A model generated the notes under the pieces. It searched no databases. It worked only from the letters and a program-made list of their open reading frames with translations, and was not told where the DNA came from. A DNA stretch of 64,000 bases from Bufo bufo (Eukaryota > Chordata > Amphibia > Anura > Bufonidae), in contig NC_053392.1 of assembly GCF_905171765.1 (NCBI RefSeq), forward strand, positions 40,561,114 through 40,625,113, written 5' to 3'. Position 1 is the stretch's first letter. The number at the start of each line of letters is the position of its first letter. A program made the translations under genes and the position numbers. Positions 1 through 10,951 of the stretch are shown piece after piece.

Positions 1-112
1 GAACCTATCTGTTTTTGTCATGTGGTCAAATGTGGCTCTTGCCATCTTGAGAACTTTCTAGATAGATGGATAGACATGATGATATAATCTAGATTTCATG
101 TGTGTCCTGCAG

Positions 113-208
113 CCTACAAGGAGAAGATGAAGGAGCTTCCTCTAGTGTCTCTTTTCTGTTCCTGTTTCCTCTCCGATCCCTTAAAGAAGCAAACTTACAA
201 ATATGATG
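113..208 (+). CDS. STMN4: Stathmin-4 (RB3), membrane-targeting exon
   Basis: This internal coding exon encodes [20 protein letters not shown] and the next dozen residues, the N-terminal segment typical of stathmin-4. The two close cysteines (FCSC) are the palmitoylation site that holds neuronal stathmins on Golgi and vesicle membranes. A tgtcctgcag acceptor precedes it and gtgagt follows. It starts with the last two bases of an Ala codon and ends with one base of the next codon, which the exon at 577 completes in phase. The first coding exon, with the start Met, lies left of the window. [11 protein letters not shown] and the downstream exons fit STMN4 better than STMN2 or STMN3. Bases 1-112 are upstream intron. 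Confidence 0.93.
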
Positions 209-576
209 GTGAGTAGAAGCTGAGATTGCAGGACTAGACAAAATGAAATAGAAATCCTAGTGGGGCCACTAACCAACAGTTACATGACCAGGAATTCAAC
301 ATCTCCAAAAGTCAAAGGCCACCCACTAAGATGCTGCCTAGAGAGCAAATTCTACCTTTTGCACATGGGATTTCTTAGTACAACTTGAGCCCCCACCAGA
401 GTAGGACAAGCACCATGGTCTTGTAACTGGGGTCCATGAAGAATGGAGTTGCTGGGGTGATTTTGCTATTTATTGGCCATTTATTCCATAGTTATATGTG
501 GATACTTAGTGTAGGTTACAATTGGTTACTTTTATGCAAACAATTTGAAACAATTTTACTTATTCCCACATTACAG

Positions 577-785
577 CAGACACTGTGGATCTCACATGGT
601 GCGTTATCTCAGACATGGAAGTCATAGAGTTAAATAAGAGAGCCTCAGGACATGCCTTCGAAGTCATCCTAAAACCACCTTCATTTGAGGGAGTCCCAGA
701 GTTCAATGCTTCTCTACCCCAGCGAAGAGACCCATCCTTAGAAGAGATTCAGAAGAAACTTGAAGCAGCTGAAGAAAGACGCAAG
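577..785 (+). CDS. STMN4: Stathmin-4, start of stathmin-like domain
   Basis: The exon encodes [20 protein letters not shown] through LEAAEERRK. It is bounded by a ttacag acceptor and a gtaagt donor and is in phase with the exons on either side. The [16 protein letters not shown] stretch is the RB3-specific linker. [17 protein letters not shown] and [20 protein letters not shown] form the start of the stathmin-like domain, whose N-terminal cap and long helix bind two alpha/beta-tubulin dimers and promote microtubule disassembly in neurons. Serines in the NASLP and DPSLEE contexts match the regulatory phosphorylation sites of the family. The in-frame Met at about 585 is internal and not the start of this protein. 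Confidence 0.95.
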
Positions 786-1172
786 GTAAGTAGATGTTCC
801 CTTGGAATAACTGGGCTACACAATGGATCCAATCAGGTCTTTTGATTTGACAGAATGCATACAATATCCAGTAGGATACAAATTTGGCAGATTAAAGGTG
901 TTGGAAACCCTTAGGGTTGATCTTGGAAGGTACTGGTTCTTCATGAGGTGTAGGGAGTCAAGCAGTGCTGCATGGGAGAAAGCATGCAAATTAGCTGTCC
1001 TCCTGAAGGAAGAGACTCTCTAGTGCCACCTATAGGTACCTACCCTCTAAGTCATATTCAATGCCAATTTCAGTGTAGTTCTTGATATTAGAAAACCATG
1101 ACATGGATTTCAGCAAATGGGCTCATGTGTCCCTCCATATCACCTGGTCCCGGAGGTGGACATCTTGTAGAC

Positions 1173-1494
1173 CAGTGGTGGTGAACCTATGGCATGGGTG
1201 CCAGAGGCGGCACTCAGAGCCCTCTCTGTGGGCACCGGCACCCTGGAAAAAGTCTATGGTGTACCAATATGCCTTAGACTTTTCCTGCCATTCATCAGCG
1301 CAGGGCGCATTATGAACAGCGCAGGCCGCGCACTGAATGTAGGCAGGTTATTATAGCTAAATGATAAACTACATGGAAGATATACTGGACTGTAGTATTC
1401 AGATTAGATTGCTGTGTTGGTATTTTGCGATAAAAAAAAGTGGGTTTTCGGTTGCAATTTGGGCACTCGGTCTCTAAAAGTTTCACCATCACTG
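1173..1494. mobile_element. hAT-type MITE in an STMN4 intron
   Basis: A 322 bp element has imperfect terminal inverted repeats: cagtggtggtgaacct at the left, and the complement of cagtgatggtgaaact at the right. The flanking 8 bp, ttgtagac and ctttagac, agree at six positions, as expected for an old 8 bp hAT target duplication. It has no transposase. Both flanks are ordinary intron. Confidence 0.75.
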
Positions 1495-1774
1495 CTTTAG
1501 ACCATAGTCAGATAACAATGACTTGGTGCACTGGTTTAGTTGAGTCCTAATGCTAAAGTCACCAGTGGTGACTCACCACTATAGGGCTATCAATATAGGA
1601 TAGTCTTGAGTTCTTGTACCCGTTTTTGAAGCCCTAGAAGGTCTACTAATATTTTACATTTCCATCACTACTGACACAGCTCCATTAAATTCTAGCAAAA
1701 CTTAGTAAAGAACCAAAGTACGGATATATCTTAAACGAGTAAGATTGACATTACTTCACTTTTTCTTTCCACAG

Positions 1775-1966
1775 TGTCAGGAAGCCGAGCTTCTCAAGCA
1801 CCTGGCAGAGAAAAGGGAACACGAGCGTGAAGTCATCCAGAAAGCGATAGAAGAAAACAACAACTTCATCAAAATGGCCAAAGAAAAACTAACACAGAGA
1901 ATGGAAGTCAACAAGGAGAACAGGGAAGCTCACTTAGCCGCCATGCTTGAACGTCTGCAGGAGAAG
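1775..1966 (+). CDS. STMN4: Stathmin-4, central tubulin-binding helix
   Basis: This 64-codon exon sits between a polypyrimidine tract plus acag acceptor and a gttagt donor, with phase 0 at both ends. It encodes [20 protein letters not shown] followed by the [14 protein letters not shown] and [19 protein letters not shown] segments: the two internal tubulin-binding repeats on one long charged helix. The first codon is Cys (TGT), where the mammalian protein as I recall it has Tyr at the RRK/YQEAE junction. That could be a lineage substitution or a base error. The remaining residues are close to invariant for stathmin-4. Confidence 0.96.
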
Positions 1967-2916
1967 GTTAGTTAAAGGTTAGTTAAATTAGTCACAATAT
2001 GTTATTCGCTTCCATTCCAGTCAATGTCTTCTTGTGTCTTTGAATGCCCAAGTTGTATAAAATCTGCAAACCTCTTGTGATTTCTAAGATCTGATGATAA
2101 TTCAAGATAATTCATTGTCTACCTTCAAGCATTGAACCTTAAACTACTGAATTACCCACGCACTTAGGTCATACATTCCAAATCCAGTTGTTGACGTTCA
2201 TTTTTGGTGAAGATCACTGGAGATGGTGGTTTGACAACACCTACTTATTTTTCGCAATATTGCAACCATGATGTGCAAAAAGCTCGCTCATGACGTAATC
2301 AGTGGAGGTCAGGGCAGGGTTCAGTAATTCGTCCCATTCTTGTGCCTTCGAGAGTCCAAGTTTATGGACTCTGCAGAATATCTGGTGCCTTGTGCTGCTT
2401 CCCCTTCTAGTAATTTACTGCTGTACATGACCCACAGAGTTGGTCAACAACTAGATTTTGATGGTATGGCCCACATTTTTGGGTGAAAGTGGGTGAAAGT
2501 GAAAGTGGCACCTTGATGTCCATGAGATTTCTCCAATCAGATATAACCATCAGTAGAAATGGTGGTTTGATGATACCTGGTTGGTCTTTAATCCAATTTT
2601 TATTGGAAAATTACAGGATTGATGTTCAAACTCCACCAGTGATTGGTCCATTCAAATGGTGGATTTTCTTACTTGAGCTTTGCTTATCATCTCGATTTTC
2701 ACCCCAGTTCCCATGAAATGGGGCACAATTGCACAAAATGTTATGTTTTTCCTTCAAGAAACTCTATGCCTCAAGTTTTTGGTTTTCTCTCCTGACTAAA
2801 AATACCATAAACCCCTCTTTGTTTGGTCTATCTATTGTGTCCTGTGCAGTAGCAAGTCATCAGATGGGTGAAAATGGCAAATCTAACGATCATACACATC
2901 TTTGTCTCTTTCCCAG

Positions 2917-2976
2917 GACAAACATGCAGAGGAAGTAAGGAAAAACAAAGAACTTAAGGAAGAAGCTTCGAGGTAG
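2917..2976 (+). CDS. STMN4: Stathmin-4, C-terminal exon
   Basis: The last coding exon follows a tctctttcccag acceptor and encodes DKHAEEVRKNKELKEEASR and a TAG stop at 2974-2976. It closes the stathmin-like domain with the expected length and ending for STMN4. This places the right end of the gene here; everything further right is 3' UTR or intergenic. No clear AATAAA lies close downstream, so the polyadenylation site could not be placed. Confidence 0.95.
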   Translation, partial: DKHAEEVRKNKELKEEASR

Positions 2977-5900
2977 AAGCTGATGATGAATTTCACAATT
3001 TGGACTGAGGAATCCACAAGGTGCCCCGAGCAGCACAGCACAATGTCAAGCGACTGAGACTCTTTTGCTTTGTTTGTTTGTGAATGTCAAGAGATGACCG
3101 GCAAAGCCAACCTTTTCTAAGACAGCTTAGGGAGGGCGTTGGGATGATGTAACGGGAAGGGTTGGCCATCTCATCCGCAAGTCCTAAAGAGTTAAACCCA
3201 TGAACCCTGCCTTCGACATTAACTTCACATCAATGCGTTTATTCAGAATGGATAGGTGATGGGGAAAGCGCCGGTGGTTTTCGGGCTACCGTACCGCAGA
3301 TGAACCAACCGATCTCCGTGTCTGCTTTAGACAGGGCTGTTTATTGGCACTAATTTTCTATGTCTACCATTATGTCATCAATACATACATTAATATCAGG
3401 TTATCCTACTGCCTCTGTGTCATTACTCAACCATCTGCGCCTATAGACCTGAGCCTTGGCCTACAAGGTGGCTACTTGTACCATACAATGGGATCTCTAC
3501 GTGACCTACAACCTTTAAGGTTCTTCACATTCACATTGCAATCTATGGTATCAAGCCTGAGCTGGCCCATGCATAGTCATAGCTGTTTTTTTGGGTAGGA
3601 AAAAGAAGGTTTACCAAAAAGTCTATGGACCAATATAGGCACTGGTCTAAGGGTATGTACATTAGTGGGCAGAAAGAGAAGTGCACTGTAAAATCATGGT
3701 TCCTTACTGAAAATCTCTCACTTGCCCCTTGAAGGGGGAGGAGCTGTAAAAGTCCATTGACAAGGGTGGTACTGTTTTGGGAGATTTTTTTCAATCCTGG
3801 ACATCATCCCCTTAATACCCCAGGAACAGGAAACATCATGATGAGCCGTGAATGTCAGTAAATTCTGATCCTCAAGCACAGTGAATTCTTGCAGAAAATA
3901 CCAGTGATTCATAGACAACACTGACATTGCCCTAAACAGTAGTGGGCGCCATCACATCTAGAGGCTGAGAACTGAATGCATGTTATTTCTGCTCTTAAAA
4001 GGGGTAATCCAATGATATCAGATTGTCCCATATCCCAGAGGTGAGCAACTTGTTGTGCTCCAGCTGTTGTGATATTACAACTCCCAGAGAGCGTATTTCC
4101 TGGCTCTTCTCTCCCATAGCAGTTATTGGAGCATGCTGAGAGCAGATGGAGTGACATAGGTGGCTGAACCCTGCCCTATCTCTTGGATATGGCATAACTG
4201 GTAGATCGGGGAGGGGGGGTTCTACCACTGGGATCCCCACAGATCATGACATTGGGGTTCCCGAGCCCCTTTATGAATCCAATAGCATTCAAGCATGCAG
4301 ACTTGGCTATCTCTATTCCCGACTGTACCCTGCTATCTCCATCAGTCCCACAGACAGGTGAACAAGAGGTAGTGAGCATGCTCGACCAGCACTCCCTTCA
4401 AACATGGGACCCAGGGGATACATGATATTATAGGAATACATGTATAATACACTATATGGAGAAAACACAGATGAATTGATAAGTGCAGTGTCAGGCTAGG
4501 GTCTATTGCACCACCTAAGAAGCTTCTGAGGACCACCCTCCATCCATACAGAACATGTGTTCATCCACTAATGGACACACAGAACATGTATTCAATAAGG
4601 TCTGAGTCCTGAATCTTCCCAGAAGAAAGCTATAACTCCAAGCTCACCTTCACATGGGTTTGTCTTCGACTAGACCTTTATGACCCATTATTATGTTACG
4701 CCTGGGCTGTCTGGTGGATCCCTCACTTCTCTGGTGGACCAGTCCAAATCTGAATATGTGCAAATCTTGACGAGTTCTCTAAAATTAAACAGGGAGCAGC
4801 CAACCAGAAGGAATCTGATACCAAGATAGGGACGCATTGACCAAGACCAACATCATTGCGTGCAACTGGATGAGGTGAGTGTAGAGGTTACCCCGGAGCG
4901 TAGAGGGGTTTCCACCGCTGGAGGGTGTCCTTTTCCCGATCATTGAGGAGTCTTCTCAGCATCCAGTAGTAATCTAAGTGAAGAAGCTCTTACAAGAGCT
5001 AGTGTAAAAGCTGTAAAGTTGTTACCCCCAATAAGAGACAAGACTCTAGATTGAGGATGAAGAAGAACTAACTTTATTGATTGCCACAGCTCGGCCTTTT
5101 ATGCAGGAACACAAACTACAGTAACCAATCAATATACAGTAAAAGGTAATGCACTCACAAGACAGGGGCTTGGTCACATAGCTTACAAGTAGACACTGTG
5201 ACTTTACTAAGACAATGGCCAAGAGTGTTATCTTGTGTATTGTAATTAAGTAGGTCAGTCTTGTGGATAGAGCAGACTGAATGTCTGGAAGTGTGTGTAC
5301 ACATATGTCCCTGATACATATAGATGTCTGCGTCCATTGTTAGGTATCCAAGGCCCTGGCTAAAAACCATCTTTAAAACAGGGGGATCTATTACAGTGAG
5401 TATATATTGTTGGGGGTGGCGGAGGGGGGGGGGGGAGATCTCAGCAAAGGCACAATGAGGGTAAATTATATATACTTACAAGCGGACCATTACTTATACT
5501 GGGAGCACCAAGGAGCCATTTCTATACTCGGGGGGCACAAAGGCGGTCATTCTTTAGGGAGCACTATGGAGGACATTATGTATACTGAGGGTACTGCAGG
5601 GTTTGGGATAAAAAAAAAAAAAGCTAATAAAATTTGGCTGTTAAAAATTTATGCAAAACAAATGCAAAACAACCATTAAAAAAAGACAGACGGACAGAAA
5701 ATGGATGCACAAATGGTTGAAAAATGGCCATGAAATAGGGACAGCGTATCCGTTTTTAATAGCTTTTTTTTCATTATCATGTAAATGTAGCCTTTTAATC
5801 ATATATGTTTCCAGGTAGGGCTTGCAGTACAGGCACCTTCTATGGGCAAGTACATTCTTGCCAAACAATGGGCTCGGAAATTGCCCAAAAAATCATGGGA

Positions 5901-6457
5901 AAGGTCTGAAGGGGAAATCAAAAACAAAGAGCCCCTCTGTCCTGGATGACAAAACATGGCACCAATATGGCCACCGACCAGCTGTTTCGGAGTAGCCCCT
6001 AGCACCAGAAGTCGGAACCGGAACCACCCAGATCCATCTATTTTGTGGTGGATGAAGCTGGTTACCACTGCACCCATTACTACAGTAACCAGCTCCGTTC
6101 ACCACTGTGTAGTTCCAGCTCCGGAGCTACCCAAAAAAAGTCAGTTGGTGTTGTTCTGGTGTGTCGCAACCAACCGGTCAGATACTGATAGCCTATCCTG
6201 AGAGTAGATTCTCAGTAGCAAATCCTGGACAACTCCCTTAGAAAAAGTCCACTCAGAAATAAAAACTGGAATATCTGTGATTGTGTTGTTGCCCTATATA
6301 GGGTTACAGTAAAGTCTCTACATTGTAGAAACTCGTCGCAAAAGTCATTACTAGCAAATCACAAATCAGACTGAGGCCCCATGCACATGACCTTATCAGT
6401 TTTGCAGTCCATGTGTGCAGCGGGCGCCTCCCCAGGGCCCTTTAAGAGGAAAAAGTA
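2977..6457. other. STMN4 3' flank and intergenic repeat debris
   Basis: No coding exon is recognisable here. The first few hundred bases should be STMN4 3' UTR. Dispersed repeat fragments include one near 4040-4105 (gaggtgagcaacttg through acaactcccag), a purine/G-rich tract near 5420-5440, a stretch near 5470-5600 resembling internal repeats of hAT-type elements, and a fragment near 6175-6240 of the common family ending in tggacaactcc. ORFs of 60-90 codons have no family resemblance and are treated as chance. Confidence 0.6.
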
Positions 6458-6517
6458 CTTGTTTTCGTGACCCCAGTTGCAGTGAAGCAACAAGGGCACA
6501 GGGCCCCTTTTAGTGTA
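6458..6517 (-). repeat. Remnant of a minus-strand LTR end with primer-binding site
   Basis: Read on the minus strand, an LTR-like end (...CACTGCA) is followed after two bases by TGGGGTCACGAAAACAAG (plus 6458-6475). This resembles the tRNA-Ser-type primer-binding sites at 10676 and 18041. The LTR part is only about 40 bp before LINE sequence starts, so this is a small truncated relic of the same LTR group. Confidence 0.45.
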
Positions 6518-7422
6518 TGTCTGGAGATAGCCCAAAGAGGGGTCACCCTGGGCAGGGAACTTCCCTCAGCTAGGCCCAGGCTTCCAGGCCTACACTGGGA
6601 GAACACTACCAAACTATTCCTAAAGTGGATACTAATCCCATTTCCCAGTCAGCAGCAGAAGGAAGAGAATGGAAGTAACATTGTTGTTCTGAAGAAAGAA
6701 GAAGACAAGAAGGTGAGTGCAGTGAAGATTGCAGCAGTTTCCAGGCCCAGCCAGCAAGGTGCAGAGGTGATGATGAGCACAGGCCATGCAGCAGGTGAGC
6801 AGCTCCCCCTCCTGCACACAGACAGGGAAGGACATCTCTGGAGAAACAGACTTTACAAGAGAACCTAAAACAGCAAGTTGTGGTCTCCAGCATGGCCTGC
6901 CAAGGCCGCACAAGATCTGCAGCAATGCCTCAAAGAGTTCCCAAACAACCCATGTCTTCAAAGTTTGAACAAGCCTCAGCAGATGCAACTGCAGGTACAA
7001 GCCGCAAAGCTGGAAAGGGAAATCTGCAGGAGACCGGTGAATCCAAGCAGCCTGGAACCCTGCCCCGACCAGGACAGCAGGGGAAGGAGACCATACGAGC
7101 ACCGAAGCTGCAGATGGCGGAGGAGATCCCGGCACTGGTAAGGAGAAAGGGGGAGTTAAAGCACCACAAACAACTGCTGCAGATGCAGATAGACTGTGTA
7201 TATAACCTGAAAACTGTGCACCCCGATGGTAACACCTTATACGATACCAAGCTGCACTGAGCATAGAGCTGGCGGAGGTGGTGAAGGAGATAGAATGTGT
7301 CCTGGAGAGGATGGGGCCCCTGGCCGAGTCCTACAGGAACCAGGAACGTTTCTCACAACAGAGACAGAACTGTGACTCTGGATTCCGCTCCTCTAGAGCA
7401 CAATCAGGGTCCATGTCCCCAG

Positions 7423-7627
7423 TAGGGTTGCCACCTTTTCTTAAAGCCAAAGCCAAACCCGAACAGAAGGGAGGGAGGGTGGGCGTTTCTGAGATCAGTG
7501 CTGCCCTGGGCTAGCATCGCATCACTCCCAGCTAATCGCTGTGCCCGGGTCTGAGAAAGGCTTGTACCTGGGCACAGGATTACAAACCCAGACTGTCCGG
7601 GTAATTCCCGTACGGGTGGCAACCCTA
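7423..7627. mobile_element. Short hAT MITE (TAGGGTTGCCACC family)
   Basis: A 205 bp element with perfect 13 bp terminal inverted repeats TAGGGTTGCCACC/GGTGGCAACCCTA and a perfect 8 bp target duplication GTCCCCAG (7415-7422 and 7628-7635). About 100 bp at its right end is shared with the larger element at 16909-17839, so the two are internal-deletion relatives. Confidence 0.9.
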
Positions 7628-8024
7628 GTCCCCAGATGAGCCTTGGCGTGTGACACAACCAGTACTGAAGCCTGCAAGTTTCTCTTTTCAGAAGCAAGAG
7701 CAGCCGCAAACACCTTCAGCTGTCCCTGAGCAAGATCATGGAGCTGTGGCACCACAAGTCCCAGCAGAGACAGTGCAACAGCAGGACAGTAGAAATGCAT
7801 CCATGGGTCAGGATCCACACCAGATGAGACGGTCCCCTCTAGTGCAGACACGCACCCCAATGCTCAGGGGAGTGATCCCCCATCAGGATCCTCCCAGAAA
7901 CGCCTGGAGCCGCGGAGCTCCATCCTTCGCTTCCAGTGCAGGCTATACAGGCCAGGCGTTGAGGAGGAACGTGGTGAGGTTTAAACACTGAGGCACCAAA
8001 GAAGACCTCCCAGATAGGAGGTTT

Positions 8025-8890
8025 GTGGTGAGGGAACTCCTGTGCCACCAGATGGGGTTTGCTCCAGCGGACATCCTGGCAGTGATAAACCTACCAGACA
8101 GGCAGGGCTATGACGTCAGCTTTAAGCTTATGTCTAGTCTGGATAGGTTCTGGGCAAACTTTGCCAGGTTCAGGGACACAGAGGGCTGGAATAAGTGTAT
8201 TTTCATTCCCATTTCCAAGCCAGACACAGTTATTGTCAATGTCATCTTCTGGAATGAATCTGTTCCTCCCCAGGACATTGTGATGTGGCTCCGGAGGCAC
8301 TGTGACCTCGTGTCTGACCTCACCAAGAACAGGGATGATGATGGTGTCTGGACTGGAGAGTGGAAGGTGCTGGTGAAGCTGCGCCAGCACAATAACATCA
8401 CCTTACATCTCCCTAACTCCTTCTTTATTGGTAGAGAAAAAGGCATCTGTTTCTATCCTGGGCAACCTAGGAAAAATGTGTCAAGGTCGGTCATGTGGCA
8501 AATGTGTGCACAGTGGTCAAGTGCAACCTGTGCGGTGAGCTCGGCCATCTGAGTGCCACGTGTAAGAACGTTAGATGCAATCTCTGCGGACAGATAGGCC
8601 ACTCACATAAGGATTGCCCAGATGCCTGGCATAACGTATGCAGGGATCTTCCAGATGAGGAATTAGTGGGGGCCGCAGATGCCATAGAGGAGGAGGCTTT
8701 GATGTCAGGGACCATACTGACAAGGCAAGAGGTACAACAGGGGTCAGGTGAGACAACACCCGAACCTCAGCCTTCAGAGAACACTCAGGGCACCATGGAG
8801 GTTGTCACTCAGGACCAGCCTCAGGCAGCCGCCTCTGTATCACCTTCTGTATATGAAGAGGCCAAGAGGAACAAAAGGAGAAAAAAATAA
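8025..8890 (+). pseudogene. Tx1-type ORF1 core and zinc knuckles
   Basis: ORF1 of the Tx1-like LINE is an RNA-binding protein. The first segment (8025-8480) carries the conserved core around DRQGYDVSFKLMSSLDRFWA and IFIPISKPDT. After a frame change near 8490-8500, two tandem CCHC knuckles follow in the second frame (CNLCGELGHLSATC and CNLCGQIGHSHKDC) and the ORF ends in a basic KRNKRRKK tail at 8890. The core reads back in frame upstream to about 7930 (conserved arginine-rich RNVVRFKH region), where a stop interrupts it. It resembles the copy at 20812-21560 closely. The knuckles should bind the LINE RNA. The frameshift means no single intact product. Confidence 0.75.
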
Positions 8891-9184
8891 GTATCCCCAT
8901 AAGTCTGAGGAAGAACATAACCTGGGCCAAAACACCAGGAAAAAAGTCAGTAACGGTGCAGGAGTCATGGTCCTATCAAATAGATATGCCCTCTTGAATG
9001 TGGACAGGAAGATTTTGGCAAAAATTCTGTTCTCTAGGTTAGTTTGTCCCGGGCACTGTTGGCAGGCTGTCAGTTCGGCACTGTAAAAGGGCGGAACGTT
9101 TTTGGTTCAGTCATCTCGATAAGGGAGATGTTTGAGAGATGTAAAGCTCTGAGGTGTGGGAGATATGTTGTTGGTCTTGTCTAG

Positions 9185-9560
9185 GATAAAGCCTTTGACA
9201 GAGTAGACCATGAGTATCTATGGGCCAGTTTGTCAAAGTACGGTATTCCGGGACAATTTATTGAATGGCTGAAAACTTTATATTTTGAGGCGAAGAGCTT
9301 CCCGCAGATCAATGGTTGGCAAGGGGACACTTTTGAAGTAGAGGCAGGGGTGAGACAGGGTTGCCCGTTGAGTTCACTGCTGTATGTGTTTGCCTTAGAT
9401 CTGTTCCTGAGGTCACTGCAGGAGTGCGATTTTCAGGGGGTGCTGGTCAGTTGCCTATTCAGATGATGTTACTGTGGTGATATCTGAGCCTCGTGAGGTG
9501 CAGATGTTGTCGGCATCCATCGGACGTTACTCGGAGGCCTCCGGTCTCTGGTCAACCTTG
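9185..9560 (+). pseudogene. Tx1-type reverse transcriptase fragment
   Basis: The frame encodes DKAFDRVDHEYLWASLSKYG, then VNGW-like and GVRQGCPLSSLLYVFALDLF blocks, the fingers/palm motifs of L1/Tx1 reverse transcriptases. An in-frame TAG lies just before DKAF. After about 9455 the frame changes and the catalytic box reads SDD instead of YADD, followed by a short SASIGRYSEASGL-like block. The thumb and C-terminal part are missing. This is a dead fragment joined to ORF1 by deletion. Confidence 0.8.
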
Positions 9561-9691
9561 AGAGTCAAGCTTTCTGGACCTTAAAGACTTTAAATTCATT
9601 CTGATTCTGAAATGTATTATTGTATTTTTGCTTGTTTTTACTAATAAAAATTGCCTCCTAGCTGTGAGGTTGTGTGTCAGTAGCTCTCCTC

Positions 9692-9742
9692 ATGTCTGGA
9701 GCAAGCCCAGGGAGGGGCAACCCTGGGCAGGGATGCTCCCCA
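9692..9742 (+). mobile_element. Tx1-type LINE, copy 2, piece 1
   Basis: The stretch from catgtctgga to the LTR at 9743 matches the 5' region of copy 1 (atgtctggag ... accctgggcaggga). The same element resumes at 16481, 17840, 19036 and 19509, so it was the target of at least four later insertions. Confidence 0.7.
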
Positions 9743-10666
9743 TGTAGTGTACGGGGACTGTAATTCCCGTCACTACAAAAGTGTCACTTGGTGTGCTGTC
9801 GTCCCTCCTTAATTATGGGGAAGTTGGTATATGTCATCTTTATAAAATGTCATGTAATGTAATGTTATGTATTTCCCTGTTACTGTGAAACTTGCATGTA
9901 CAGGCCTGCTAGGGGTGTCATTCCAGCTCTTAGTCACTAGAGGGAGCTATAGTTTATATAAGGCCCAGTCAGGGAGAGAAGAAGAAAATTTAGTCTGTGT
10001 TAGAGATCAGACTATGTCAGAGACAAGTCCAGGCCTGAAGCCTGTGGACCAGGAGAGGGTATTGCAGTCCCTGTAACCGGGTTCCAGATTCAAGGAGAAG
10101 GTTCCCCTCCTGAATTCCCATATGCCGAAACAGGAATACCTCAAGTAAAGAGGCTGAGGAAGCTGAGGGCGAGACAGAGGCATGTCAAGGAAAGCAAGAG
10201 GTACTCAAGATAACAGAGGAGGTACTTTATAAAGAGAGAACCAAGGATATACGCCAGAGTTAAGGTATTGGGCCTTGGAGAAGATTTTCTATGTCCCAGG
10301 ATCAGTCAGGAATAGAGTGCAAGCTCCTGTACTGCAAGTCCTGTGTTGCACACTCTGAAGTCACCTTGCTTAATCTGTATTGCCTGCATCGACCGTATTG
10401 AAAAATCAACTGTATGCAAAGGAACTGTGCTTCCGTTAATGTCTTTATATGGAAACTACTAAAGTTGGAGTTTTGTTTTAACATCACGTGGTTCCTCAGT
10501 TATTCCTGCTATCAGCAAACGGCGTGCCACCGTTTAATTGGCACTGGCGTCACGAACATTTTCCTACCATCACCTGCCTATGCAGAGAGTCAGCCGTCTC
10601 AGGTTAGTGTTTATTGCACTACTACACCCAGAAACACATTTCTACACACAACTTGAGTACGCTGCA
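9743..10666 (+). repeat. 5' LTR of the cold-shock-domain element
   Basis: A 924 bp LTR beginning TGTAGTGTACGGGG and ending GTACGCTGCA. A TATA-like box (tttatataagg, about 9953-9963) lies in a plausible promoter position. The right-hand LTR matches it closely but has a small extra segment downstream of the TATA box and the hAT insertion. A tgcc-rich segment with gcgtcacgaac near 10550 resembles the primer-binding site and may be an internal duplication. Confidence 0.9.
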
Positions 10667-10675
10667 CCTCTCTTT

Positions 10676-10693
10676 TGGCGTCACGAACAGGAT
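10676..10693 (+). other. Primer-binding site, tRNA-Ser(CGA)-like
   Basis: TGGCGTCACGAACAGGAT lies nine bases after the LTR end. It is complementary over 18 bases to the 3' end of vertebrate tRNA-Ser(CGA), including CCA, as I know that tRNA. It marks the start of minus-strand DNA synthesis and supports the strand assignment of the element. Confidence 0.8.
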
Positions 10694-10951
10694 ACGCACG
10701 CTTTATAGTGCAAGAAGCGTGAACTTTGTGCCTTATACAGTTGCCCTGTGACCAAAGTGACAAATTGCCTGTTTTATTAAAGTGGACTTTGTGAACTGAA
10801 AATCATACCAAAAGTGTCCCTAAAACCTCCAAAAAGCGCTGTGCAGTGTTGCGCTATCAAGAGGAAGGAAATCGCCACATCGGAGTGTGGTTTTGTGGAC
10901 TTTTCATCATCCTGCTTGCTGTCAGTGAATAGACAGCGTTTCTTGCTAAAG

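Larger units (their letters stand above)
6518..9660 (+). mobile_element. Tx1-type LINE, copy 1, internally deleted
   Basis: This is a non-LTR retrotransposon of the L1/Tx1 group. It contains a proline/glutamine-rich ORF1 leader (about 6640-7990), the conserved ORF1 core (8025-8480), CCHC zinc knuckles (8510-8620), then an abrupt jump to reverse-transcriptase sequence (about 9000-9560), and a 3' end near taataaaaattg. The apurinic-type endonuclease and most of ORF2 are missing, so it is a deletion derivative. A hAT MITE sits at 7423-7627. Several frameshifts and stops make it inactive. Confidence 0.8.

Noticed and set aside
4342..4536. Small minus-strand ORFs downstream of STMN4 (3700-4540)
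   Set aside because: Overlapping short frames with no homology or splice context.
6632..7264. 210-codon minus-strand ORF
   Set aside because: It lies antisense to the LINE ORF1 leader; composition reflects the opposite strand and there is no domain.
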